This document shows, piece after piece, positions 1-7,380 of a DNA stretch of 64,000 nucleotides. The notes under the pieces are model-generated. The model saw nothing but the letters and a program-made list of their open reading frames with translations, did not search any database and was not told the origin of the DNA. Every line of letters begins with the position of its first letter. The stretch's first letter is position 1. The translations under genes were made by a program, and so were the position numbers. The DNA comes from Parabacteroides distasonis (lineage in GTDB: Bacteria > Bacteroidota > Bacteroidia > Bacteroidales > Tannerellaceae): contig JAFBIU010000013.1 of the NCBI GenBank assembly GCA_021531775.1, positions 1 through 64,000 on the forward strand, given 5' to 3'.

Positions 1-2
1 AG

Positions 3-314
3 AAGAATCCGGTATTTCAACGATTGGCTGAGATATCCGACCTCGGTTCGTTGTCAAGAGAGGAACGGATGAAATATGACGAAGCCATCCGGAAGTATCG
101 CGATACGCTTTGCGTTATGCAAAGTCAGTTGGATGAAGGGATACAGATCGGACGAGATGAAGGCATTCAGATTGGACGAGATCAAGGGATACAGATTGGA
201 CGTCAACAAACCCTGGCATCTGTAGCCCTCAATTTGAAGGCCCAACATGTTCCATTGGATGTTATTGCGTCAAGTACCGGCCTGTCCATACAAGAGATAG
301 AGAATCTATCCTGA
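3..314 (+). CDS. Rpn-family nuclease/putative transposase, C-terminal part
   Basis: The open frame runs in from the left edge without a start and ends at TAA 312-314, so only the last 103 residues are present. The start of the visible part (KNPVFQRLAEISDLGSLS) followed by EERMKYDEAIRKYRD matches the end of the PD-(D/E)XK Rpn/PDDEXK-transposase family. After it come three GIQIGRD-type octapeptides and then a C-terminal helix-turn-helix-like segment (VPLDVIASSTGLSIQEIENL). Rpn proteins are recA-independent nucleases that promote recombination and are common as scattered copies in Bacteroidales. The nuclease domain lies outside the window, so integrity cannot be judged. A TTG at 24 could be read as a start but would cut a family-conserved segment. 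Confidence 0.75.
   Translation, partial: KNPVFQRLAEISDLGSLSREERMKYDEAIRKYRDTLCVMQSQLDEGIQIGRDEGIQIGRDQGIQIGRQQTLASVALNLKAQHVPLDVIASSTGLSIQEIENLS
135..206 (+). repeat. Three 24-bp in-frame repeats in the Rpn gene
   Basis: Units at 135-158, 159-182 and 183-206 encode EGIQIGRD, EGIQIGRD and QGIQIGRQ. They differ by a few mostly synonymous bases. Low-complexity linker repeats of this kind are usual between the nuclease domain and C-terminal tail of Rpn proteins and can change copy number by slippage without breaking the frame. Confidence 0.85.
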
Positions 315-383
315 TGGGCAACAAGCTATCCGCTACACTACAGATGTAGAGGCGTTACCTTTATTCCCTTTACATCCCGAAAC

Positions 384-449
384 CCCTTGTTTTAGGCATC
401 TGTTTTGTGTCATGTCACCATATATGCCTAAAACGAGGGAATCGTTTTT
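384..449 (+). terminator. Hairpin downstream of the Rpn gene
   Basis: Arms at 384-399 and 424-439 pair over 16 positions with one G-T pair, enclosing a 24-nt loop. A run of five T follows at 445-449. The loop is long for an intrinsic terminator, so it may instead be a remnant of a mobile-element end. Confidence 0.45.
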
Positions 450-455
450 CAGTAG

Positions 456-497
456 CGGTTACTCCGGTTACCTCGGTTACTCCGGTTACCCCACATG
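456..497 (+). repeat. 9-bp tandem repeat CGGTTACYY, copy A
   Basis: Four consecutive 9-bp units occupy 456-491: CGGTTACTC, CGGTTACCT, CGGTTACTC, CGGTTACCC. They are followed by CACATG (492-497). The last three units plus CACATG (465-497, 33 bp) recur exactly at 3570-3602. A 60-codon open frame through it (412-594) has no family resemblance and is not called a gene. Confidence 0.9.
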
Positions 498-532
498 TTT
501 GTATGTGCAATGGTGGACTTGCGTAATCAGGC

Positions 533-712
533 TCACTCCCACATCAACAAGAGGAGTAAAGGCAGATAATCCTTCAGCTCCTTTTGGAGGATAGCCAGCG
601 CCTTGTCGCGATAACGCTCGATGGTACGGACCGAAACACTCAGGCGGGCAGCCACCTCTTCGAGGCTGTGCCCCTCCAGCCGGTTCATCTCGAAAGCTAC
701 CCGATACTCCAT
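533..712 (-). pseudogene. ECF sigma factor, 3' remnant (region 4 only)
   Basis: On the minus strand the frame ending at TGA 533-535 encodes YRVAFEMNRLEG, then an HTH (HSLEEVAARLSVSVRTIERY) and a leucine-rich tail ending LLLLLMWE. That is the C-terminal end of the PUL-type ECF sigma-70 factors that normally sit upstream of fecR-susC-susD. Region 2 and the rest of the protein are absent. Homology stops at about 705-720, where it abuts the susD remnant on the other strand. The remaining piece has no promoter-recognition region 2 and is presumably dead. The 5' boundary is approximate. Confidence 0.8.
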
Positions 713-1000
713 CAACAAGCCGACGGCTATTACGAGAACAAGTCCTACGAGCGGTATGCCGGTCGTGTCAACAACGAATACAAACAGTTGATCCAGAACT
801 GGAAGGATGGCAACTATCCGTTTGGGGGTGTGCCGCAGATTGACGAAGATGGTATTGCCGACATGCAACCGATGGTGGATGCAGGCTATATCGTTGTGGC
901 TACCGAGCGGAATTTCAACGAAGATCGGGATTACTTGTGGCCCATTCCGGCTGCTGACCGTCTGATTCATGAAAGTTTGACTCAGAATCCAAATTGGTAA
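713..1000 (+). pseudogene. SusD/RagB-family lipoprotein, 3' remnant
   Basis: About 95 codons in frame to TAA 998-1000. The end, DYLWPIPAADRLIHESLTQ followed by NPNW, is the diagnostic C-terminus of RagB/SusD starch-binding proteins (consensus LxPIPxxE/D...LTQNPG/NW). Signal peptide, lipobox and TPR region are missing. The frame is open further upstream but there it is antisense to the sigma remnant, so the true SusD part starts at about 710. An intact locus would have several kilobases of anti-sigma, susC and susD between these ends, so a large deletion or rearrangement joined them. Confidence 0.82.
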
Positions 1001-1020
1001 TCGTTTTTTATTGTTACCTT

Positions 1021-1066
1021 TAGGCTCCTCTTTTATACTCACGTGATAGATGAGGAGCCTATTTTG
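1021..1066 (+). terminator. Terminator after the susD remnant
   Basis: TAGGCTCCTC (1021-1030) pairs perfectly with GAGGAGCCTA (1052-1061) across a 21-nt loop, and TTTT follows. It would have ended the susCD transcript in the intact locus and separates it from the lipoprotein gene at 1098. Confidence 0.7.
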
Positions 1067-1097
1067 TATAGATACGTGATCTAATTAGTTGTATAGT

Positions 1098-3569
1098 ATG
1101 AAATTGAATTATTGGATGATAGCGTTGGCGTCCTGTCTGGTGGGATGTTCGACCGCTCCCAACGAAAAAAACAAGCCGGATTCGATTTCCGGTATTTATC
1201 CCTGGTTGGCCTATTACAACAACGAGGGTGAATGTGGTACGGGTGCCGTCGTGCCTTGGGCAGACCGCCTGTGGGTGATTACCTACGGGCCTCATTTGCC
1301 CAACGGTTCGTCCGACAAGCTCTATTCCGTTTCGCCCGATTATCAGCAGACCGTCTATCCCGAGAGTATCGGAGGCACGCCTGCCAACCGCATGATCCAT
1401 CCGGAGAGCGAACAGCTCTTCATCGGTCCCTATGCGATCGACAAGACCGGTCAGGTGCGGGTGATCCCCTACGACCAGATGTCCGGACGTCATACGGGCA
1501 ATGCCCGCCACTTGACCGATCCGGCTGGCAAGATCTATTACGGTACGATGGAGGAGGGCTTCTATGAGGTGGATGTCCACACGTTGGAGGTGCATGAACT
1601 CTATCCGGACGGCAACCGGAAGCAACAGAAACAGAACGATACGGATGCCGGTCCGATCAATGACCTGCTGCCGGGTGTCCATGGCAAGGGGCTCTATTCG
1701 GGCCAGGGCCATCTCTATTTCACCAACAATGGTGAGGGTACGCAAGAGGCTTTGAAGAAGTTTGATGTGGAAGCGGGCTGTCTGGCTGAATGGGATGGAA
1801 CGGATTGGAAGCTGGTTCGACGGAATCAGTTTACCGAAGTGACAGGCCCGGGCGGTATCTATGGCAATGCGAATCCCGAGACCGATCCGATTTGGGCCAC
1901 GGGTTGGGACTACAAGTCGGTTTTGTTGGGCGTGCGGGATGCGCAAACGGGCTGGACCTTCTATCGGTTGCCCAAAGCGAGCCATAGTTACGATGGAGCC
2001 CATGGCTGGAATACGGAATGGCCTCGCATCCGGAATGTGGGTACACCGGATCAGCCGGAGTATCTGATGACCATGCATGGCCTGTTCTGGCATTTCCCGG
2101 GCGACTTTACGGCTGCCCATGCGGCCGGTATTCGTCCTCGGTCGGCCTATCTGAAGGTGATTGGCGACTTTACCCGCTGGCAGGATCAGCTGGTGTTCGG
2201 TTGTGACGATTCGGCCCAGAAGGAGTTCCTCAACAAGCGGAAGGCCAAAGGCCAGATTGAGGGACCGGGACAGTCCAATTCAAATCTTTGGTTCACCTCT
2301 TTGAGTCGTCCGGACGAATTGGGACCGGCTACAGCCGAAGGGGCTGTCTGGGCCAAGGAGACGGTTCGGGCGAACGAGCCTTCCGAACCCTTCCTGTTCA
2401 GTGGCTGGCCGCAACGGATGGCTTGGGTACAGAACAAGGGCCGTCAGGCGGCTACCTTTACCTTCGAAGTGGATCGGGCTGGTGATGGCCAGTGGACGAG
2501 CTTGAAGCAGGTTCGGGTGGAGGCCGGCCAGTCGGTAGCGGTTCCCTTTACATCGGAAGAGAAGGGCGAATGGGTCCGTGTGATTTGTGACCGGACGACC
2601 GAAACGACAGTCAGCTTCAATTATACGTCGGATGATAAGCGTCCGACCGGTTATGATGCGATGTTCTGCGGACTAACTCCGGTTGCCTCTTCGACCACCA
2701 CAGGCGGTCTGCTGTATGGCTTGGGTAATGACCGTCGGGCATTGGGCTTCTTGGCCAACCGGACAACGGATGGACAGACGGCCGAAGTAGGCTATTACGA
2801 GATGGGCGACCGGCTGGAGCTGGTGCGTAAGGAGGATCCGGAGACGGCTACCTTCGTGCGGGAGCAGTTTGCCATTCCGCAACAGGTGGTCAGCATAGAG
2901 GCTGGTTCGGTCTTGGTGGTGGATGATGCAGGCCGTCGTTGGCGTCTGCCGTTGGGCCAAGATCTCTATCGTCCGTTGACCGACCAAGGGCAGTTGCGCA
3001 TCTGTCGGGAGGTGGCTACGGAACGCGACCTCTTCTCCTGCATGGGTACCTTCTACGAATTGCCGGCTGAGAATGCCGACGGTTATGCAAAGATGCGTCC
3101 GGTGGCAACTCATCCCTTCCGGATTCAGGATTATGCCTCCTACCGGGGTATGTTGGTCTTGACGGGTGTGACACCCGAAGAGGGAAAGGATAATCCGCAT
3201 GTGGTGGTTTCTGCGGATGGAAAGGCGGCCGTATGGGTAGGTGTGATTGACGACTTGTGGGAGATGGGCAAGCCGGTGGGCCAGGGCGGTCCGTGGAAGG
3301 ATGCCCAGGTGAAGGCTGGTGAGAAGTCCGATCCCTATCTGATGGCTTGTTACGACCAGAAGTCGTTGACCCTGGAGGCTGATCGGGCAGCCACCATCAC
3401 GTTGGAGGTGGATCCGACAGGCAATGGCGACTGGATGGCTTACCAGCAGTGGAACCTATCGGCTGGCCAGGCTTGTCAATTTGACTTCCCGGCCGGATTC
3501 CAGGCACGTTGGATTCGCTTCGTGTCCGATCGGGATGCTCAGGTGACCACTTGGCTAATCTACCAATAA
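1098..3569 (+). CDS. Large secreted lipoprotein, unknown function, propeller-like
   Basis: 823 residues. The start is set at ATG 1098; a TTG nine bases upstream gives a worse signal. The N-terminus is a lipoprotein signal with lipobox LVGC at about residues 15-18, so it should be exported and lipid-anchored. The body has repeated beta-rich blocks with aromatic and glycine turns (for example RLWVITYGPHLPNGSSDKLY, KIYYGTMEEGFYEVD, YLMTMHGLFWHFPG), which suggests a beta-propeller, and two similar C-terminal beta-sandwich-like segments at about 400-500 and 710-823 (VDRAGDGQWTSL and VDPTGNGDWMAY are internal equivalents). I do not recognise a catalytic family. It lies just downstream of the susD remnant and upstream of an FAD oxidoreductase, so it was probably part of the same glycan locus. 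Its stop is immediately followed by repeat copy B. Confidence 0.85.
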   Translation: MKLNYWMIALASCLVGCSTAPNEKNKPDSISGIYPWLAYYNNEGECGTGAVVPWADRLWVITYGPHLPNGSSDKLYSVSPDYQQTVYPESIGGTPANRMIHPESEQLFIGPYAIDKTGQVRVIPYDQMSGRHTGNARHLTDPAGKIYYGTMEEGFYEVDVHTLEVHELYPDGNRKQQKQNDTDAGPINDLLPGVHGKGLYSGQGHLYFTNNGEGTQEALKKFDVEAGCLAEWDGTDWKLVRRNQFTEVTGPGGIYGNANPETDPIWATGWDYKSVLLGVRDAQTGWTFYRLPKASHSYDGAHGWNTEWPRIRNVGTPDQPEYLMTMHGLFWHFPGDFTAAHAAGIRPRSAYLKVIGDFTRWQDQLVFGCDDSAQKEFLNKRKAKGQIEGPGQSNSNLWFTSLSRPDELGPATAEGAVWAKETVRANEPSEPFLFSGWPQRMAWVQNKGRQAATFTFEVDRAGDGQWTSLKQVRVEAGQSVAVPFTSEEKGEWVRVICDRTTETTVSFNYTSDDKRPTGYDAMFCGLTPVASSTTTGGLLYGLGNDRRALGFLANRTTDGQTAEVGYYEMGDRLELVRKEDPETATFVREQFAIPQQVVSIEAGSVLVVDDAGRRWRLPLGQDLYRPLTDQGQLRICREVATERDLFSCMGTFYELPAENADGYAKMRPVATHPFRIQDYASYRGMLVLTGVTPEEGKDNPHVVVSADGKAAVWVGVIDDLWEMGKPVGQGGPWKDAQVKAGEKSDPYLMACYDQKSLTLEADRAATITLEVDPTGNGDWMAYQQWNLSAGQACQFDFPAGFQARWIRFVSDRDAQVTTWLIYQ

Positions 3570-3602
3570 CGGTTACCTCGGTTACTCCGGTTACCCCACA
3601 TG
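3570..3602 (+). repeat. 9-bp tandem repeat CGGTTACYY, copy B
   Basis: Units CGGTTACCT, CGGTTACTC, CGGTTACCC and then CACATG, identical over 33 bp to 465-497. It begins at the base after the stop codon of the preceding gene. The copies are in direct orientation 3.1 kb apart and bracket both PUL remnants and the lipoprotein gene. Confidence 0.9.
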
Positions 3603-3708
3603 ATTGGATAGGAACAGGAAGCCCCATAAGGGTAAATAGATGATGGTTGAATGGAATGAAATCAGCCGAAAAGATAGATATAGTCGAAAAAAAGATAGAC
3701 ATACAGAT

Positions 3709-5577
3709 ATGAAAACGAGACAATGGTTAGGCGCATTGGCGCTATTGGCGGGCAGTCTGTCCGCCCAAGCTGCTGACCTGCTGGTAGAGGCAGAGAGCTT
3801 TGCCCACAAAGGCGGATGGGTGGTCGATCAGCAGTTTATGGATTTGATGGGCTCGCCCTATCTGTTGGCCCATGGGATGGGCTCCCCGGTGGAGGATGCC
3901 CAGACAACGGTCGATTTTCCGGAAACGGGCGATTATTACGTCTATGTACGTACCTATAACTGGACCGCTCCCTGGAAGAAGGGGGAGGGTCCGGGCAAGT
4001 TCAGCTTGAGTGTGGGTGGCAAGAAACTGACCTCTCCCTTGGGTGCCGAGGGGGAGCAATGGATGTGGCAGGTGGCTGGTAAAGTGACGGTCCGTCAGCA
4101 GCAGACCATCCTCCGGCTGCACGACTTGACCGGTTTTGATGGCCGTTGTGATGCCATCTATTTCACGACAGATGCCCAGCAGTTGCCTCCGTCTGATCCA
4201 AAGGAGTTGGCGGCTTTCCGTCGGCAGGCGCTTCAGTTGCCCGACGTGCCTCCTCAGGAGGGCGGTTTCGATCTGGTGGTCGTAGGTGGTGGCGTTGCCG
4301 GCATTAGTGCGGCTGTCTCGGCAGCCCGTTTGGGCTGTAAGGTGGCCTTGGTGAATGACCGGCCCGTCTTGGGTGGCAACAACAGTTCGGAGGTGCGTGT
4401 CCATTTGGGCGGCCGCATTGAGGCGGGTCCCTACAAGGAGTTGGGCAACCTGCAGAAGGAGTTTGGACCGACCCGAGGTGGCAATGCCCAGCCGGCCGAC
4501 TTTTATGAAGATGACAAGAAGGCGGCCATTGTGGCGGGCGAACCGAACATCACGCTCTTTGCCAACTATCGGGCGATTGACGTACAGATGGCGGGACAGA
4601 CCATCCAAGGGGTGGTGGTCAAGCACATTGAGAGTGGCAAGGAGCTTTGTCTGCAGGCTCCCCTCTTTTCGGACTGTACGGGCGATGGAACGGTCGGCTA
4701 TCTGGCCGGTGCAGACTACCGGATGGGTCGTGAATCCCGAGATGAGTTTGGCGAGAGTACAGCTCCGGAGAAGGCCGATGCCATGACGATGGGTGCCTCT
4801 GTCCAGTGGTATTCCGAAGATACGAAACGCCCCAGCCATTTTCCCGATTTCAACTATGGGGTGGAATTCAACGAGCAGAATTGCGAGAAGGTGACCATGG
4901 GCGAATGGACGTGGGAGACGGGTATGAACCGGGATCAGATTCATGACTTTGAACAGATCCGGGATTATGGTCTGCTGGTGGTCTATTCCAACTGGAGCTA
5001 CCTGAAGAACCAGCTGAAGGAGAATGGTCCCTACAAGAACCGGAAGTTGGGTTGGGTGGCTTACGTGTCGGGCAAACGGGAGTCCCGCCGTCTGTTGGGC
5101 GATTACATCCTGAAGGAGGATGACTTGCGTCGGCATGTGGTGCATGAGGATGGTACGGCTGCATCCACTTGGAGTATCGATTTGCACTATCCCGATCCGA
5201 AGAATACGGAAAATTTCCCGGAGCGGGAGTTCAAGTCGATTGCCAAGCACATCAACATCTATCCCTATCCGATTCCCTACCGTTGTCTCTATTCGCGCAA
5301 TGTGAACAATCTGTTCATGGCCGGACGAGACATTAGTGTGACGCATGTGGCCTTGGGTACGGTACGTGTGATGCGAACGACCGGCATGATGGGTGAAGTG
5401 GTCGGTATGGCGGCCTCTATCTGCAAGCAGCATCAGGTACAGCCCCGGGCGGTCTATCAACGCCACTTGGAGGAGCTGAAGGCCTTGATGCGAACCGGTG
5501 TCGGCAAACAAGGCCTGCCCAATAACCAGCAGTATAACGAAGGGGGCACCTTGACCAAGAAGCCGGAGGTCAAATAA
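3709..5577 (+). CDS. Secreted FAD-dependent oxidoreductase with N-terminal beta-sandwich
   Basis: 622 residues from ATG 3709, chosen because it begins a clean signal peptide (MKTRQWLGALALLAGSLSAQ); an ATG 69 bases upstream would bury it. Residues about 25-150 form a carbohydrate-binding-like beta domain (LLVEAESF...YYVYVRTYNW). From about 185 there is a dinucleotide-binding fold with GGGVAG and an acidic strand end, then GGNNSSEVRVHLGG, typical of the FAD_oxidored family, and a C-terminal FAD segment (NLFMAGRDISVTH). Such enzymes appear in Bacteroidota glycan loci and oxidise sugar-like substrates, but the substrate here is unknown. It probably belonged with the lipoprotein gene upstream, 139 bp away. 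Confidence 0.88.
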   Translation: MKTRQWLGALALLAGSLSAQAADLLVEAESFAHKGGWVVDQQFMDLMGSPYLLAHGMGSPVEDAQTTVDFPETGDYYVYVRTYNWTAPWKKGEGPGKFSLSVGGKKLTSPLGAEGEQWMWQVAGKVTVRQQQTILRLHDLTGFDGRCDAIYFTTDAQQLPPSDPKELAAFRRQALQLPDVPPQEGGFDLVVVGGGVAGISAAVSAARLGCKVALVNDRPVLGGNNSSEVRVHLGGRIEAGPYKELGNLQKEFGPTRGGNAQPADFYEDDKKAAIVAGEPNITLFANYRAIDVQMAGQTIQGVVVKHIESGKELCLQAPLFSDCTGDGTVGYLAGADYRMGRESRDEFGESTAPEKADAMTMGASVQWYSEDTKRPSHFPDFNYGVEFNEQNCEKVTMGEWTWETGMNRDQIHDFEQIRDYGLLVVYSNWSYLKNQLKENGPYKNRKLGWVAYVSGKRESRRLLGDYILKEDDLRRHVVHEDGTAASTWSIDLHYPDPKNTENFPEREFKSIAKHINIYPYPIPYRCLYSRNVNNLFMAGRDISVTHVALGTVRVMRTTGMMGEVVGMAASICKQHQVQPRAVYQRHLEELKALMRTGVGKQGLPNNQQYNEGGTLTKKPEVK

Positions 5578-5578
5578 C

Positions 5579-5884
5579 TTATATCGGTCGCAACTCGATA
5601 GTAAGACCCATTGCGGCCGCTATCTTGTAGAGCGTGGCTACACTTGGAACGATCAGGCCACGCTCTACCTTGGAGATATAACTTTTGTTGGCACCAATCC
5701 GTTGCGCTAATTCGCTTTGCGTCAAATGAGCGTTCTTGCGTGCGTCTAACAGGATTTGTGCGTTATACTCTTCCCAGGCTCTTTCTCGGTTACGCTCACG
5801 TTCCGGACTGCCTTCTTTGCCCAATACCTCATCGAGCATTGCGCTCACATCGTAAATATCCTTACTGATTTCCTTTAGTTCCAT
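5579..5884 (-). CDS. XRE-family antitoxin (HigA-like)
   Basis: 101 residues. A Cro/C1-type helix-turn-helix occupies about residues 50-98 (LTQSELAQRIGANKSYISKV, ending in PSVATLYKIAAAMGL). It follows the toxin gene and overlaps it by 23 nt, the toxin-first order of higBA modules. As antitoxin it should neutralise the partner and repress the shared promoter. It ends one base after the stop of the convergent oxidoreductase gene. Confidence 0.85.
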   Translation of the reverse strand: MELKEISKDIYDVSAMLDEVLGKEGSPERERNRERAWEEYNAQILLDARKNAHLTQSELAQRIGANKSYISKVERGLIVPSVATLYKIAAAMGLTIELRPI

Positions 5885-6194
5885 AATACTCCTTTTTTAA
5901 TCGTAATGCTTGGTCGATATCGCTATTCTGTAACTTTTGTGTCTTCTTCTTGATCGCATTGAACAAGACGACCAACGTGTCTCCATCGTAAATAAAAAAC
6001 ACACGATATTCCGTATTGATACACGTAATTCGAAACTCATACAGTCCATCTCTGATATACTTGATGTAATGCCCCGGTATTCGATCGTTACTGGAAAGCA
6101 GATCCAATGAACTCAAAATCTTCAGTTGATTCTGTTTAGGCTGCTTTTTCAAGAAGTTACCAAAATAATCTTTGTAGGCGATAATCTTTCTCAT
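5862..6194 (-). CDS. RelE/ParE-superfamily toxin (Gp49/HigB-like)
   Basis: 110 residues with the Gp49-like core: LYEFRITCINTEYRVFFIYD, then LVVLFNAIKKKTQKL and a terminal helix with paired basic residues. Members are ribosome-dependent mRNA endonucleases partnered with an XRE antitoxin, here encoded immediately downstream. Upstream of the start is TTACTTTG, one base off the TAnnTTTG box. The neighbourhood (collapsed PUL, Rpn gene) fits an accessory region. Confidence 0.82.
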   Translation of the reverse strand: MRKIIAYKDYFGNFLKKQPKQNQLKILSSLDLLSSNDRIPGHYIKYIRDGLYEFRITCINTEYRVFFIYDGDTLVVLFNAIKKKTQKLQNSDIDQALRLKKEYYGTKGNQ

Positions 6195-6229
6195 ATCGCA
6201 AAGTAAGTAAAAGTTGTATTACTATGCAA

Positions 6230-7288
6230 CTATTTCCCCCTCATGTAATCTTCCGGATAACGTAAGTCCTGAATGACCCTTCCGTCGGAAAGACGAATCC
6301 ATGAACGGAAACTGCGGGATCCGGAAGTCAATTCAATGATGCGGGCACCACTGGGCTTCAAGTCGTTATAGACCGTATCGCAACCACTATAGCGACCATA
6401 GACGAAACACATGCCGTTCCAGATCGTCACGTTGTCATTGTTGTGGTCGTGCCCGCAGAAGATGGCCTGTACATCATTCAACTCCCGCATGGAGGCAAAG
6501 AGTCCGGAACTGATGGGGGCACTACAGATCTCCTCCCCACGCGTTCCTCTCACCTCACTATTCTTCGGATCTTCGGTAGCCATCTTGTGCTCATAGAGCG
6601 GAATGTGGAAAAAGGCAAAGGAGGGAATCGGACTGCCTCCATTCGCTTTCGTGAAGGCTTCACTTTGCTGGCGATACCAAGCCACCTGATCGAAATGGAT
6701 GTGGTTGTAGCCTTTGATGCCTTCGATTTGGGAGTAGGCAAGGGAGTCGATTATGTACAAGACCCTTTCTACTTGGCCTTGTCCGTTGGCTATTGTCAAG
6801 ACGGTATTGCCGGCTCCATGGATGCCCGGGCTGACGGTATTGACATTGCCGGGAATGGTTCGCACAATCTCCAGCATCTCGTCTCGTGTCTTCCCGAACT
6901 CTTCATCATGATTGCCAAAAGCGACTGCAAAGGGGATGTGCCGTTCGGCAATGGGGGCCAAAATCTCCCGGCAGGTGGGTTCGGCCGGCTTGCCAAAGAT
7001 GATGTCGCCCGTGTGGATGACCAAATCGGGCTTCTCGGCATCCAATACGGAGATTACGTTGTCCAATGCACGTTGGGAACGGGCATCTCCGGAGATGTAG
7101 TGGGTGTCGGTCAGTTGCAGGATTTTGAATTTGCCGGCTGTATTGAAGGAGAAAGAGGTTGCTTTTGCTGCAACGCCTTCGGTAGGTATGGCAGCTGCTT
7201 CGGATGCGCTCCATACCGGTTGGCTGACCAGTGAAGTCAAGCCTGCCAAGGCGGATCCTTGGATGAATTGTCGTCTGTTGATGTTCAT
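6230..7288 (-). CDS. Tat-exported calcineurin-like metallophosphoesterase
   Basis: 352 residues from ATG 7288, selected because it opens a twin-arginine signal (NRRQFIQGSALAGL); the longer frame would start inside the promoter. Metallophosphoesterase motifs are in order: LQLTDTHY (D-x-H), HTGDIIFG (GD), FGNHDEE (GNHD), FHIPLYEH, and FCGHDHNND (GHDH). This is the binuclear metal centre of calcineurin-like phosphatases, similar to the Bacteroidota Ser/Thr phosphatase-like and Icc-like proteins. The substrate is not predictable. Expected location is the periplasm. It has a near-ideal promoter at 7306-7337 and is divergent from the lipoprotein at 7381. Confidence 0.9.
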   Translation of the reverse strand: MNINRRQFIQGSALAGLTSLVSQPVWSASEAAAIPTEGVAAKATSFSFNTAGKFKILQLTDTHYISGDARSQRALDNVISVLDAEKPDLVIHTGDIIFGKPAEPTCREILAPIAERHIPFAVAFGNHDEEFGKTRDEMLEIVRTIPGNVNTVSPGIHGAGNTVLTIANGQGQVERVLYIIDSLAYSQIEGIKGYNHIHFDQVAWYRQQSEAFTKANGGSPIPSFAFFHIPLYEHKMATEDPKNSEVRGTRGEEICSAPISSGLFASMRELNDVQAIFCGHDHNNDNVTIWNGMCFVYGRYSGCDTVYNDLKPSGARIIELTSGSRSFRSWIRLSDGRVIQDLRYPEDYMRGK

Positions 7289-7305
7289 GATGTCGATTTT
7301 TCTGA

Positions 7306-7337
7306 CAAAGGTAACGAATCGTATAGATAATCCCAAA
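7306..7337 (-). promoter_or_regulatory. Promoter of the metallophosphoesterase gene
   Basis: On the minus strand, TTTG (7337-7334), 20-bp spacer, TACCTTTG (7313-7306). This matches the Bacteroidota vegetative consensus at both boxes. It places the transcript start about 10 nt before ATG 7288. Confidence 0.75.
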
Positions 7338-7346
7338 GTTCATTTA

Positions 7347-7354
7347 TACTTTTG
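7347..7354 (+). promoter_or_regulatory. -7 box upstream of the 7381 lipoprotein gene
   Basis: TACTTTTG matches TAnnTTTG and lies 26 bp before the ATG. No TTTG -33 box is seen at the expected distance. Confidence 0.55.
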
Positions 7355-7380
7355 CAGGAAAATCGAATGCAACAAGTATC

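Noticed and set aside
456-491. CRISPR-like array in the 9-bp repeats
   Set aside because: Units are contiguous without spacers and far too short.
412-594. 60-codon frame MSPYMPKTRESFFSSGYSGY...
   Set aside because: It is created by the 9-bp tandem repeat, which is read as SGY/LGY, and by sequence antisense to the sigma remnant. No conserved features.
584-712. Upstream extension of the susD remnant frame
   Set aside because: Open only because it is antisense to the ECF sigma remnant; no SusD similarity in this part.
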